NCBI GenBank assembly: GCA_016713785.1
Contig: JADJOM010000003.1
Coordinates: 2,189,501-2,253,500 of the forward strand
From: Gemmatimonadota bacterium
GTDB taxonomy: Bacteria; Gemmatimonadota; Gemmatimonadetes; Gemmatimonadales; GWC2-71-9
Direction of reading: 5' to 3'
DNA length: 64,000 nucleotides
The notes under the pieces were generated by a model. It worked only from the letters and a program-made list of their open reading frames with translations. It was not told the DNA's origin and did not search any database. Made by a program: the position numbers and the translations under genes. Of the stretch, positions 53,089-61,992 are shown in pieces; position 1 is the first letter of the stretch; every line of letters starts with the position of its first letter.

Positions 53089-53562
53089 ATGACGAGCTTC
53101 GATGCGATCCAGGGCGTCCTCAACGCCTGCCAGGCCCTGCCGACCGTCCTGACCGGCGGCCAGCCCGACCTCCACCACCTCGACGGGCTCCGGGACTCGG
53201 GCTGCGCCGTGGTGCTCGACCTCCGCGCCCCGCACGAGCCACGCGGCTACGACGAGCCCCGGGAGGTGACCACGCGGGGGATGTCCTACGTGAACATCCC
53301 GGTGGGAACCGCGCCGCTCAGCGACCAGCTGATGGCGGAGATCCTCGACGTGCTGCGCGGCCACGCGGGCAAGACGATCTTTTTCCATTGCGCCAGCGCC
53401 AACCGGGTGGGCGGGGCGCTGCTGCCGCACCTGATCCTCGACCATGACATGGAAGAGGACGACGCCCTGGTGATCGCGCGCCGGGTGGGCCTCCGCGCGC
53501 CGGAGCTGGAGCAGTGGGGCCTCGACTATTCCCGGCGCCACCGTCAGGGCAGCGGGGCCTAG
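53089..53562 (+). CDS. Cys-phosphatase-like protein (BLH/DSP type)
   Basis: 157 aa with the HCxxxxxR phosphatase loop in IFFHCASANRVGGALLPHLILD; upstream TGGQPDLHHLDGLRDSGCAVVLDLR resembles the DUF442/beta-lactamase-hydrolase-like phosphatase family. The Asp-general-acid loop is not obvious. Substrate unknown. ATG 53089, divergent from crcB; the stop overlaps the SnoaL-like stop region in convergent orientation. Confidence 0.75.
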   Translation: MTSFDAIQGVLNACQALPTVLTGGQPDLHHLDGLRDSGCAVVLDLRAPHEPRGYDEPREVTTRGMSYVNIPVGTAPLSDQLMAEILDVLRGHAGKTIFFHCASANRVGGALLPHLILDHDMEEDDALVIARRVGLRAPELEQWGLDYSRRHRQGSGA

Positions 53563-53939
53563 CGCCGGTCCCAGTAGAGCCGCATCTCGGTGACCTTGCC
53601 GTCCGCGGTCTCGCAGAACATGGCGCCGCGGGCATCGACCCACTCGCCGGTACGGCGGCGGCGGAAGGTGCACTTGAACTCGGTGGCGAACCAGGGGCCG
53701 ACGATGAAGATCTCGCCGGCGGTGAAGCTGATCTCCGACTGGTGCAGCGGGACGTCGGCCCAGTAGCCCCGCACCGCGTCCATCCCCCGCAGCGGCTCGC
53801 TGAAGGGCGTCTCCTGGAACACCGGTTCCGGCGCGAAGACGCCCATCATCACGTCCACCTTGCCCCTGGCCCAGCCGCGGCCGAATTCGTCGACCAGGGT
53901 CCGGCCCAGCGCGCGGATGTCACCCGTGCTGTCAGTCAT
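53559..53939 (-). CDS. SnoaL/NTF2-like protein
   Basis: 126 aa. The fold is indicated by LVDEFGRGWARGKVDVMMGVFAPEPVFQETPFSEPLRGMDAVRGYWADV, FTAGEIFIVGPWFATEFKCTFRRRRTGEWVDARGAMFCETADGKVTEMRLYWD, the classic NTF2-like pattern ending in a strongly conserved Tyr/Trp. Ligand and role unknown. Start ATG 53939 was preferred over the ATG at 53948. Confidence 0.8.
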   Translation of the reverse strand: MTDSTGDIRALGRTLVDEFGRGWARGKVDVMMGVFAPEPVFQETPFSEPLRGMDAVRGYWADVPLHQSEISFTAGEIFIVGPWFATEFKCTFRRRRTGEWVDARGAMFCETADGKVTEMRLYWDRR

Positions 53940-53978
53940 GCGTGGCACTCACTCCATGGGTATGATTCGGGACCGCTC

Positions 53979-56624
53979 ATGGCCCCGAATCTACATGCGC
54001 TGCTGGTCCTCTGCGCGACCCTCCAGGCCCCGCCCTGCCCCCCGGACGCCGGTCGCCTCGTGGCGGCGGGATGGACGGCCTACCGGGCCGATTCCATCCC
54101 CACGGCGGCGGAGCGCTTCCGGCAGGCTGACCGGCTCTGCGAGGGCCAGCTCGACGCCAAGGTCGGCCTGGGCTACGCGCTGCTCCGGCAGGACCAGGCG
54201 GGGGCGGCGGATTCGCTCTTTGCGCTGGTGACCCGGCGCGACTCGCTCAACGGCGACGCCTGGGATGGCCTGGTGCTCACCCGCTGGCGTCGCGGCGACC
54301 GCGCCGGGGCCCTCGCCGCCGGCCGCATCGCCCTCCGGCTGCACCCCGACAATTCCACCACCCGCGACCTCCTCACCCGGATCGACCCCGACTGGGACCG
54401 CCCCGTCTCGCGCACGCCGGGGCGGCGGCCCGCCACCCTGCGCGTGGATGCCCGCACCCGGGGCGACTTCTTCGAGGTCCCGACGGCCGGCGGCTGGCGC
54501 CGGTTCTACGTGAACGGCGTGAACATGGGCGTGGCGCTGCCGGGGAAGTTCCCCTCGGAGTTCCCCCCCGACTCGGCCACCTATGCCGGGTGGTTCCGCC
54601 TGATCGCGGGGATGCACGCCAACACGCTGCGGCTCTACACCATCCTGCCGCCCGCCTTCTACCGCGCGCTCCGCGCCTGGAACCGGGCGCATCCGGCGCA
54701 GGCGCTCTGGCTGGTGCACGGGGTGTGGACCGAGCTGCCGCCCGAGCACGACTTCAACGACGCGGCGTGGAGCGGCGAGTTCCGGCAGGAGATGCGGCGG
54801 GTGGTGGACCTGCTGCACGGCCACGCCGAGATCCCGGTGCGGCCGGGCCACGCCGGCGGGCGCTACGACGCCGACGTCTCCCGCTGGACCCTGGGGTACA
54901 TCATCGGACGGGAGTGGGAGCCCTACGCGGTGGCGGCGTTCGAGGCGCGGTTCCGGGGCATGGGCGACAGCTACCGCGGCCGCTACCTCGAGACCACGGG
55001 CTTCGCGCTCCACATCGACGCGTGGATGGCGGAGGCCTGCGACGACCTGCTGCGCTACGAGGTGGAGCGCTACAACACGCTCCGGCCGATTGCCTACACC
55101 AACTGGCCCACGCTCGACCCGCTCACCCACCCCACGGAATCCACCGGGGACGAGGAGCAGGCCTGGCGGGACCGGGTGGGGCGGCCGGTGCCGCGCGCGC
55201 CGGCGGAGTACGAGAACGACGCCATCGGCCTCGACGCCATGGCGGTGCGCGCCACCGCGAAGAACCCCGCCGGCTGGTTCGCGAGCTACCACGCCTATCC
55301 CTACTACCCCGACTTCATGCTGTACGACCCGGGGTACGACACGACCCGCTCCCGCGCGGGCCGGTCCAACTACTTCGGCTACCTGCGCGAGCTCAAGCGG
55401 CACCACCGGGGGGTGCCGCTGCTGCTCTCCGAGTACGGGGTGCCCTCGAGCCGCGGCATGGCGCACCTCCAGCCGCAGGGCTGGCACCACGGCGGCCACG
55501 ACGAGGTGGCCATGGCGCGCATCGACGCCCGGCTGACCCGCGAGATCCGGGAGAGCGGCGCCGCGGGCGGGATCATCTTTGCCTGGATCGACGAGTGGTT
55601 CAAGAAGAACTGGCTGGTGCTCGAGTACGAGCGCCCGCTGGAGAACACCCGGCAGTGGCACAACGTCGAGGACGCCGAGCAGCACTACGGCATCCTCGGG
55701 ATGTACGCCGGGAGCGACACGGCGGCGCGGCCGCTCGGTGGCGCGGCGGCGCGCTGGCGGGGCATGCCCGCCCTGCCCTACCCCGCCCCGCCGGTGGGAG
55801 CGGAGGCGCGGGCGCGCCCGGCGCTGCGCGCGGGGAGCGACGAGTCGTACCTCTACCTGGCGGTGGAGTTCCCCGACCTGGCCGGGCAGCCGTTCCCCTG
55901 GGCCACCGAGGACGTGATCGTCGCGCTCGACACCTACCGCCGCGACCTGGGCCAGCGCGCGCTGCCGGGCGGGCTGCTCAGCGGCGAGGTCGGGTTCGAG
56001 TTCGCGGCGATCTTCCGCGACAGCGCCGACGCGGAGCTGCGGATCGTGCCGGGGTACAGCCCGTACGTGGGGGGTGAGGCCATCGACACGCTGGGCGACG
56101 ACTACAGCCGCTTTGCCCGCCGCCCCATCACCATCCCGGCGCTCGCCGACGGCCGCTACGACTCGATGTTCGTCATCACCAACCGGGCCCGCTTTGCGCG
56201 GGACGGGCGCTTCTTCCCCGCCTCGGGCCACAACCGCGGCCGGCTGCGCTACGGCACCGCGGCGCAGTCCACGCTGAGCGACTGGACCTGGGACCGCGCG
56301 GCGGGGATGCTGCAGCTCCGCCTCCCCTGGAACCTGCTCAACGTGAGCGACCCCTCCACCGCCACCCTGCTGTACGAGGAGCGCGCCGGGGACGACATCG
56401 GCACCGCGCGGAGCGACGGGTTCCGGATCGGGGTGGCGCGGGTGGCGGCCACGCCGGGTGCCGCACCGGCGCTGCTGGCCACCCTGCCCGCGGCGCGGCC
56501 GGATGGCACCTGGGGCGCCGCCGACTTCCCCAGCTGGGAGTGGCCCACCTGGACCGTCCCGCGCTATCATGAGCGCCTCAAGCCGGTGTACGACTCCCTC
56601 AAGGCGGTGTGGTCCAGGCCATGA
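53979..56624 (+). CDS. TPR-linked glycoside hydrolase (family 2-like TIM barrel)
   Basis: 881 aa. N-terminal TPR-like repeats (about 25-125), then a GH-like TIM barrel from about 165: FYVNGVNMGVALPG, GMHANTLRLYTILPPAFY, Glu in GREWEPYAV at about 310 and Glu in LLSEYGVPSSRG at about 483, spaced as acid/base and nucleophile, with YNTLRPIAYTNWPTLDPLTHPTE between. A beta-rich C-terminal part (590-880) follows. The substrate is not clear; a cell-surface polysaccharide role is inferred from the coupled YaiO-like barrel gene. ATG 53979. Confidence 0.8.
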   Translation: MAPNLHALLVLCATLQAPPCPPDAGRLVAAGWTAYRADSIPTAAERFRQADRLCEGQLDAKVGLGYALLRQDQAGAADSLFALVTRRDSLNGDAWDGLVLTRWRRGDRAGALAAGRIALRLHPDNSTTRDLLTRIDPDWDRPVSRTPGRRPATLRVDARTRGDFFEVPTAGGWRRFYVNGVNMGVALPGKFPSEFPPDSATYAGWFRLIAGMHANTLRLYTILPPAFYRALRAWNRAHPAQALWLVHGVWTELPPEHDFNDAAWSGEFRQEMRRVVDLLHGHAEIPVRPGHAGGRYDADVSRWTLGYIIGREWEPYAVAAFEARFRGMGDSYRGRYLETTGFALHIDAWMAEACDDLLRYEVERYNTLRPIAYTNWPTLDPLTHPTESTGDEEQAWRDRVGRPVPRAPAEYENDAIGLDAMAVRATAKNPAGWFASYHAYPYYPDFMLYDPGYDTTRSRAGRSNYFGYLRELKRHHRGVPLLLSEYGVPSSRGMAHLQPQGWHHGGHDEVAMARIDARLTREIRESGAAGGIIFAWIDEWFKKNWLVLEYERPLENTRQWHNVEDAEQHYGILGMYAGSDTAARPLGGAAARWRGMPALPYPAPPVGAEARARPALRAGSDESYLYLAVEFPDLAGQPFPWATEDVIVALDTYRRDLGQRALPGGLLSGEVGFEFAAIFRDSADAELRIVPGYSPYVGGEAIDTLGDDYSRFARRPITIPALADGRYDSMFVITNRARFARDGRFFPASGHNRGRLRYGTAAQSTLSDWTWDRAAGMLQLRLPWNLLNVSDPSTATLLYEERAGDDIGTARSDGFRIGVARVAATPGAAPALLATLPAARPDGTWGAADFPSWEWPTWTVPRYHERLKPVYDSLKAVWSRP

Positions 56625-58090
56625 CGATCTCCCCGCGCCACCTGCTGCCGGCGGCCCTCCTGCTGTGCGCCGCGCCCGCGCTCCGCGCGCAGTCGGCCAC
56701 CGCCGACTCGCTGTGGGCCGCGGGCGAGTACGCCGCCGCCCGGGGGGCCTACGAACGGGCGCTGCACGACAACCCCGGCTGGGTGCGCGGGCTGTACCGC
56801 CTCGGCATCCTCGCCGCGTGGGACGGCCGCCTCGACTCGGCCCTGGCGCTGCTGCGTGATGCACGCGAGATGGAGCCGGCGGAGCCGGACGTGCGGGCGT
56901 GGGAGGCGAAGGTGCTGGCGTGGCAGGGGCGCTACCGCGAGGCCACGCTGCGCTACGACTCGCTGCTGGCCGAGCAGCCCGGCCACCGCGACGCCCGGTT
57001 CGGGCGGGCGCAGGCGTTTGCCTGGTCGGGCCGCCACGCCGAGGCCGACCGGGAGTTCCGCGCGCTGGTGGCGGCCGATCCGGCGGATGCCGAGGCGCTG
57101 GTGGCGCTGGCGCAGCTGCGGCAGTGGCAGGGACGGCCCGACGAGGCGAGTCACTACGCCGCGCTGGCGCTGACCGTGGCGCCGGAGGACCGTGCGGCGC
57201 GGGCGATCCAGCGGCAGGCGCGGGTGCTGAGCCGGCCCCGGGTGGAGGTGGTGCTCGGCTTCGGGCACGACTCCGACGACAACAACACCGCGTGGCAGAC
57301 GGTCACCACCTCGCTGATCGTGGCGGATGGCCTGCGCGGGTTCGCGGGGGTCGGCGCCCTCGAGGCCAGCGACCCGGTGCAGGACGGCACCCGGGTGCAC
57401 GGAGAAGTCGGCGCCACCTGGTGGCGTGGCGACCTCTCGCTCACCGGCGCGGTCGGCGCCCGCCGGCTGCGGTCCGACTTCGGCATCGACCGCTCCACCG
57501 CCACCGTCCGCACCGCGCTGGGGCTCCGGCTGAGCCCCACCGCGGGGGTCGGCGTGGGGTACGCCCGCACCAGCTTCGACGAGACCGCCGCGCTGATCGG
57601 CGGCGGCCTCGACATCCACGACCTCTCGGCCGACGGCGACGTGGAGCTGACCCGGTCGCTCTCGCTCGGGGTGGGCGGCGGGATCGGCTTCCTCTCCGAC
57701 GACAACCGCCGGACCTCCGCCGTGGTGGCGCTCACCCAGCGGGTGGCGCCGCGGCTCACGATCGGGGTGTATGGCCGCTCGCTCAGCTACCGCGGCAAGG
57801 GCACGGGGTACTTCTCTCCCGACCGGTTCCTGGTGGCGGAGGGGCGCGCGGCGTGGACCTACGCGGTGTCGCGCTGGGAAACCCGGCTCTCCGGCGGGCT
57901 CGGGGTGCAGCAGGTGGGGAGCGGCGGTTCCGCGCAGGCCGAAGGGCACCTCGAGGCCCGGCTGGCCCGCCGCTGGGCCACCATCAACGAGGCCGGGCTC
58001 GCCCTGGGATACTCCCACAGCGCCATCAGCAGCACCACGGGCGCCTTCGACTACTACACGCTGGTCCTGAACCTCAGGCTGGGTCTCTGA
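56621..58090 (+). CDS. TPR + YaiO-like outer-membrane barrel protein
   Basis: 489 aa. Signal peptide about 1-24 (LLCAAPALRAQ), TPR repeats about 25-200 (DSLWAAGEYAAARGAYERALHDNPG, YREATLRYDSLLAEQPGHRDA), then a beta barrel about 205-489 whose last strand YYTLVLNLRLGL ends in the YaiO-type pattern. The start overlaps the glycosidase stop (ATGA), so it is co-translated. Similar glycosidase plus YaiO pairs occur in surface polysaccharide secretion or processing sets; that role is inferred. Confidence 0.83.
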   Translation: MTISPRHLLPAALLLCAAPALRAQSATADSLWAAGEYAAARGAYERALHDNPGWVRGLYRLGILAAWDGRLDSALALLRDAREMEPAEPDVRAWEAKVLAWQGRYREATLRYDSLLAEQPGHRDARFGRAQAFAWSGRHAEADREFRALVAADPADAEALVALAQLRQWQGRPDEASHYAALALTVAPEDRAARAIQRQARVLSRPRVEVVLGFGHDSDDNNTAWQTVTTSLIVADGLRGFAGVGALEASDPVQDGTRVHGEVGATWWRGDLSLTGAVGARRLRSDFGIDRSTATVRTALGLRLSPTAGVGVGYARTSFDETAALIGGGLDIHDLSADGDVELTRSLSLGVGGGIGFLSDDNRRTSAVVALTQRVAPRLTIGVYGRSLSYRGKGTGYFSPDRFLVAEGRAAWTYAVSRWETRLSGGLGVQQVGSGGSAQAEGHLEARLARRWATINEAGLALGYSHSAISSTTGAFDYYTLVLNLRLGL

Positions 58091-58626
58091 TGCGCCTCGA
58101 TTCGTACTGCGGCGAGATGCGCGCCGCCACCGCCGAGTTCCTCGCCACCCTCGAGGGCGCGTCCCGGTCCGAGTGGGGCTGGAAGCCCGCCCCCGACCGC
58201 TGGTCGGTGTACGAGATCGCGGAGCATACCTGCACCGTGCAGCGCGGCGTGGAGCGGCTGTTCAGCGCCAAGCTGCTGGGGCAGCCCCTCACCCCCGACA
58301 CCGCGCAGCCGCAGCACAGCGACGAGGACATCGCGCGGTTCCTCGCCGCCGGCGGCCGGCCGGTCCGCGCCCCCGAGATGGTGAACCCGAAGGGGCGCTG
58401 GAGCAGCCGGGAGGAGATCGCCCAGGTGTTCACCGCCTCGACCGAGGCGCAGATCGCCTGGGTCGAGGCCCACGCCGACACCGACCTCCGGCGCTACGGC
58501 TCGCCCCACCCGATGCTGGGCATGCTCGACGGGGTGCAGTGGATGATCCTGCTGGCCGCGCACGCCCGGCGCCATGCGCAGCAGGTGCGGGAGGTGAGGG
58601 CGAAGTACGCGGCGACGGGAGGATGA
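58090..58626 (+). CDS. DinB-family (DinB-like superfamily) protein
   Basis: 178 aa. Four-helix-bundle metalloprotein with His ligands in YEIAEHTCTVQRGVERL and LLAAHARRHAQQVREVR, the DinB pattern (H...HxxxH); FLATLEGASRSEWGWKPAPDRWSVYEIAEH is typical of the subfamily. The role is unknown. ATG overlaps the previous TGA by one base, so it is third in the operon. Upstream of a heptamer-rich gap. Confidence 0.85.
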   Translation: MRLDSYCGEMRAATAEFLATLEGASRSEWGWKPAPDRWSVYEIAEHTCTVQRGVERLFSAKLLGQPLTPDTAQPQHSDEDIARFLAAGGRPVRAPEMVNPKGRWSSREEIAQVFTASTEAQIAWVEAHADTDLRRYGSPHPMLGMLDGVQWMILLAAHARRHAQQVREVRAKYAATGG

Positions 58627-58627
58627 G

Positions 58628-58705
58628 AGAACTCCGGGGAAACGGGAAACGGGAAACGGACCGAAGCTGGAACCCGCCTCGCTCCCCCGCTTCCCGCTTC
58701 CCGCA
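58628..58705. repeat. Heptamers in both orientations
   Basis: GGGGAAACGGGAAACGGGAAAC units then TTCCCGCTTCCCGC, between the convergent DinB and AttH-type genes. Confidence 0.65.
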
Positions 58706-58706
58706 G

Positions 58707-60143
58707 TCACTCCACGTACGTCTCGAAGAACCCGCTCCCGCTGTCGGCCACCGCGGCTCCCGCCACCGTTCCCTCCAGCGTAAAGCGCCCCCGCATCTGC
58801 AGGAAGCTGCGCCCCATGGCGCCCGCGCCCATGCGGGTGGCCTGGGCGTCGAGGATCGTGGCACGGACGCGGAGGGTGTCGGCGTCGCGGGCGGCGAGGA
58901 ACTCGAAGCGGGCGGGCACGGCCACGTTGCCCCGGCCGGGAAGGCGCCCGTCGTAGCGCACCACGTGGGAGCGCAGGATCTGCCGCACGCCCAGCGAATC
59001 CACCAGCGCCACGAAGATGGGCGGCGCACCGGTGCGGGTGAGGGTGTCCTCCGGGGCGTACACCGCGCCGTAGAGGATGTTGAACCGCGCGCCGCTGGCG
59101 GCACCCCAGTCCCAGGTCACGTTGCGCCACACGCCCCAGTTGTGGTCGTGGTAGGCGGGCGCGCCGGCCAGGGTGGTGCAGCGCGCCCCGACACAGATGC
59201 GCCCGCTCGCGGTGGCGGCGAGCGCGGGCACCACGTAGCCGGAGGGGGACGCCCCCTCGCGCAGCTCCACCGGCGGGAAGAAGCGATGGGGCGCCGGCAC
59301 CACGGTGAGTGACAGGCGGAGCGCGCCGCCGGGGCCGCCACTGGCGGCCTCGAGGGTGTAGCGGCCATCGGCCTGGCGCACGGTGTTGCCGCCGAGGGTG
59401 AGGTCGGCGCGGGTGGTATCGAACACCACCGAGTCCGACGGGAAGCTGGCGCTGTAGCGGGTGTAGCGGCCGCCGGGCTGGCGGTGGGTCACCAGCAGCT
59501 GCCCGCCCCAGCGGCCGGTGGGCACCGCGCCGCCGACCAGGTAGGTGATGTACCACCACTCGTCGGGACCGGCGGCCACGTTGAAGTAGTGCCACTCCCC
59601 CCAGGTGGAGTCGGGGGTGGTCGGCAGGTGGAAGCGGTCGAGTTCGTCGTAGAGCTGGCCGGGGGTGGGCGCGAGCCAGGCGGAATCGGCGGCGTGATCG
59701 GCCCAGCGGCCGGCGCGGAGCTTGAGCCCGGCGCCCAGCGCCGCGGCGCGGCTCGGGATCTCGCCGCCGGCCCGCGCCACCACGGAGCGCGCGCCGTGGC
59801 GGAGGTACACCAGCTTGTTCTCGAGCGCGGGGGAGACCGCCGCCACCCGCGCGGCGTGGCGCGCGCCGCCGAGCAGCTGGCGGGTGAGGAACCGCGCCCG
59901 CGCGATCCCGAAGAACATCCCGCTCACCCCGCCGGTGCGCATCGCCTCGACGTCGATGCCCTGCGGCAGCACGGTCAGCTCGCCGCCCCCCACCAGCGAC
60001 ACGTCCTGCGACTGCTCCAGCATGGCCTGCCCCACCGAGAGCAGCACGATCATCACCCCGACCCCCAGCCCGTAGCCGAGCAGGAGGAAGAGCGAGCGGC
60101 CCTTCTTCACCAGCAGGTGGCGGAAGGCCAGGATGGTGATCAT
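58707..60143 (-). CDS. AttH/CrtC-like lipocalin protein with a FtsX-type membrane N-terminus
   Basis: 478 aa. Residues 1-90 are like an ABC permease start (ITILAFRHLLVKKGRSLFLLLGYGLGVGVMIVLLSVG, TM at 18-40). From about 155 the protein is a CrtC/AttH-type lipocalin-like double barrel: WGEWHYFNVAAGPDEWWYITYLVGG, YVVPALAATASGRICV, HDHNWGVWRNVTWDWGAAS. AttH proteins are partners of AttEFG ABC systems. Here lipocalin and membrane part are fused. It follows the ATPase gene with a four-base overlap (60140-60143), so it is in that operon. Confidence 0.7.
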   Translation of the reverse strand: MITILAFRHLLVKKGRSLFLLLGYGLGVGVMIVLLSVGQAMLEQSQDVSLVGGGELTVLPQGIDVEAMRTGGVSGMFFGIARARFLTRQLLGGARHAARVAAVSPALENKLVYLRHGARSVVARAGGEIPSRAAALGAGLKLRAGRWADHAADSAWLAPTPGQLYDELDRFHLPTTPDSTWGEWHYFNVAAGPDEWWYITYLVGGAVPTGRWGGQLLVTHRQPGGRYTRYSASFPSDSVVFDTTRADLTLGGNTVRQADGRYTLEAASGGPGGALRLSLTVVPAPHRFFPPVELREGASPSGYVVPALAATASGRICVGARCTTLAGAPAYHDHNWGVWRNVTWDWGAASGARFNILYGAVYAPEDTLTRTGAPPIFVALVDSLGVRQILRSHVVRYDGRLPGRGNVAVPARFEFLAARDADTLRVRATILDAQATRMGAGAMGRSFLQMRGRFTLEGTVAGAAVADSGSGFFETYVE

Positions 60144-60820
60144 CGGACGGTGTCGGCGGAGATCCGGCCGTCGAGCATGTGGACCACGCGGCCCGCCTCG
60201 GCGGCGAGGCGCTCGTCGTGGGTCACCACCACCAGGGTGGTGCCGTCGAGCGCCAGGCGGCGGAACAGGTCGAGGATGCCGCGACCGGTGGCGGCGTCGA
60301 GTTCCCCGGTGGGCTCATCGGCCAGGATGAGCGCCGGCCGGTTGGCGAGCGCGCGGGCGATGGCCACCCGCTGCATCTCGCCGCCGGAGAGCTGGGTGGC
60401 GCGGTGGCCCGCGCGCGCGCCGAGGCCCACGTAGTCGAGCAGCTCGCGGGCGCGGGCGCGGCGCGCGTCCCGGTCCAGCCCCGCCTCCGCCATCGGCAGC
60501 TCCACGTTCTCCTGCGCGGTGAGCACCGGCAGCAGGTGGAAGCGCTGGAACACGAAGCCGAGCCGGGTGAGGCGGAGCCGGGTAAGGGCGCGGTCGGGGA
60601 GCGCGCCGAGCACCACGCCGCCGATCTCCACCGTGCCGCGGCTCGGGGTGTCGATGCCCCCCAGCAGCTGCAGCAGGGTGGACTTGCCGCAGCCGCTCGG
60701 CCCCACGATGGCCGCGTAGTCGCCGGGGCGGATGGTGAGCGAGACGCCCCGGAGGGCGTGCACCACCTCGCCGTGCATCGGGTAGTCCTTGGCGAGGTCG
60801 GTGGCGATGAGCGTGCTCAG
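60140..60820 (-). CDS. LolD-like ABC ATPase (AttE-type)
   Basis: Walker A GPSGCGKSTLLQLLGG, Q loop FVFQRFHLLPVLTAQENVELP, signature LSGGEMQRVAIARAL, Walker B LILADEPTGELD, switch VVVTHD. The first ATG (60778) would remove the N-terminal beta strand (LIATDLAKDYPMHGEVVHALRGV), so translation likely begins at CTG 60820, overlapping the permease stop. This is a rare start and an ATG at 60778 remains possible. It energises the two downstream-listed FtsX-like permeases (AttF/AttG type). Confidence 0.88.
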   Translation of the reverse strand: MSTLIATDLAKDYPMHGEVVHALRGVSLTIRPGDYAAIVGPSGCGKSTLLQLLGGIDTPSRGTVEIGGVVLGALPDRALTRLRLTRLGFVFQRFHLLPVLTAQENVELPMAEAGLDRDARRARARELLDYVGLGARAGHRATQLSGGEMQRVAIARALANRPALILADEPTGELDAATGRGILDLFRRLALDGTTLVVVTHDERLAAEAGRVVHMLDGRISADTVR

Positions 60821-61992
60821 GTGGCCTCCGTGCGGAGCGTGGCCGCGATCGGCGCCCGGGCCGCGACCAGCGCGGGATAGGCGCCGGCGAGGATGCCGGT
60901 GCTCACCAGCACCAGCGCGGCCACCGCGAGGCTCCGCGGCTCGGGGACGAAGAACGAGATGGCGGCCGGGAGGCCGGGAAAGCTGGTGAGGATCCGGTCG
61001 AGGAACCGCGCGGTGAGCACCCCGAGGCCGGTGCCGAGCAGCCCGCCGATCAGGGTGAGCAGCGCGCCCTCCAGCATCACGCCACGGACGATGGTGCCCC
61101 GCGCGATGCCGATGGCGCGCAGGGTGGCGATCTCGCCCAGCCGCTCGTTGACGGTGATGGTCATCAGGGTGGAGACCAGCAGCACCGTCACGCCCAGGCT
61201 GATCACGCCGAGGATGTAGGAGAGCTGGCGGAAGTAGACCAGCCGCTCCCGGAAGCGGATGACGAGGTCGGCCACGCTGTTCACCTCGAGGGTGGGGAGC
61301 GCGGCCCGGAGCCGCGCCGTGGCCGCCGCGGCGAGCGTGTCGTCGCGCACCCGCACCACGAAGAGCGACACCCGGTCCTCGGCGCGGTTCCCCGCGAGCG
61401 CCTGCAGCACCGGCACCAGGGTGCCGATGGAGGGCTGCCCGCGATAGTCGTAGAGCCAGCGCACCGTGCCGCGGACCACCAGCCGCCGCTCGGTGCCCGC
61501 CAGCGCCACCTGCGGGTCGAGCCGGCTCACCAGGGTGAGCGTGTCGCCGAGGCGGGCGCCGAGGAGCGCGGCGGCGGGGGGGCTCAGGAGCAGGCCGGTG
61601 CTGTCGCCCGGGGCGAGATCGGCGCCCTCCTCCACCTGGTACACCGCCTGGGCGGCGGGATCGATGCCGTTGCCGAAGAGCGTCACCAGCGAGTCGCCGC
61701 GGCGCGCGTAGATCGCCGTGCCGAGCGCGGCGCCCACCGAGGTCACGGCGGGATCGGCCGCCACCACGCGGGCCACGCCCGCGGCGTCGGGGATCGTCGC
61801 CTCGGAATCGAAGGGCAGCGTGCCCTTGGGGGAGATCCGGATCTGGTACCCGCGCCCCAGCAGGAGCTGCGCGAATGACCGCTCGATCCCGCCGGCCAGC
61901 AGCACCATGTCGAGCAGCATGGCGGTGGTCACCATGATGCCGGCAATGGCGAGCAGGGTGCGGACCGGGTGACGGAACAGGTTGCGGATCAT
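60817..61992 (-). CDS. FtsX-type ABC permease (AttG-like)
   Basis: 391 aa. One TM at the N-terminus (IRNLFRHPVRTLLAIAGIMVTTAMLLDMVLLAGG), a MacB-like periplasmic domain to about residue 230, then three TM helices with the VNERLGEIATLRAIG coupling motif and a C-terminal ARAPIAATLR. The ATG overlaps the stop of the other permease (ATGA), and its stop overlaps the ATPase start. Likely one half of a lipid or lipoprotein exporter. Confidence 0.88.
   Translation of the reverse strand: MIRNLFRHPVRTLLAIAGIMVTTAMLLDMVLLAGGIERSFAQLLLGRGYQIRISPKGTLPFDSEATIPDAAGVARVVAADPAVTSVGAALGTAIYARRGDSLVTLFGNGIDPAAQAVYQVEEGADLAPGDSTGLLLSPPAAALLGARLGDTLTLVSRLDPQVALAGTERRLVVRGTVRWLYDYRGQPSIGTLVPVLQALAGNRAEDRVSLFVVRVRDDTLAAAATARLRAALPTLEVNSVADLVIRFRERLVYFRQLSYILGVISLGVTVLLVSTLMTITVNERLGEIATLRAIGIARGTIVRGVMLEGALLTLIGGLLGTGLGVLTARFLDRILTSFPGLPAAISFFVPEPRSLAVAALVLVSTGILAGAYPALVAARAPIAATLRTEAT

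Noticed and set aside
53991..56864. 957-residue minus-strand open frame
   Set aside because: Antisense shadow of the TPR-glycosidase gene; composition dominated by Arg/Gly/Val/Ala with no domain.
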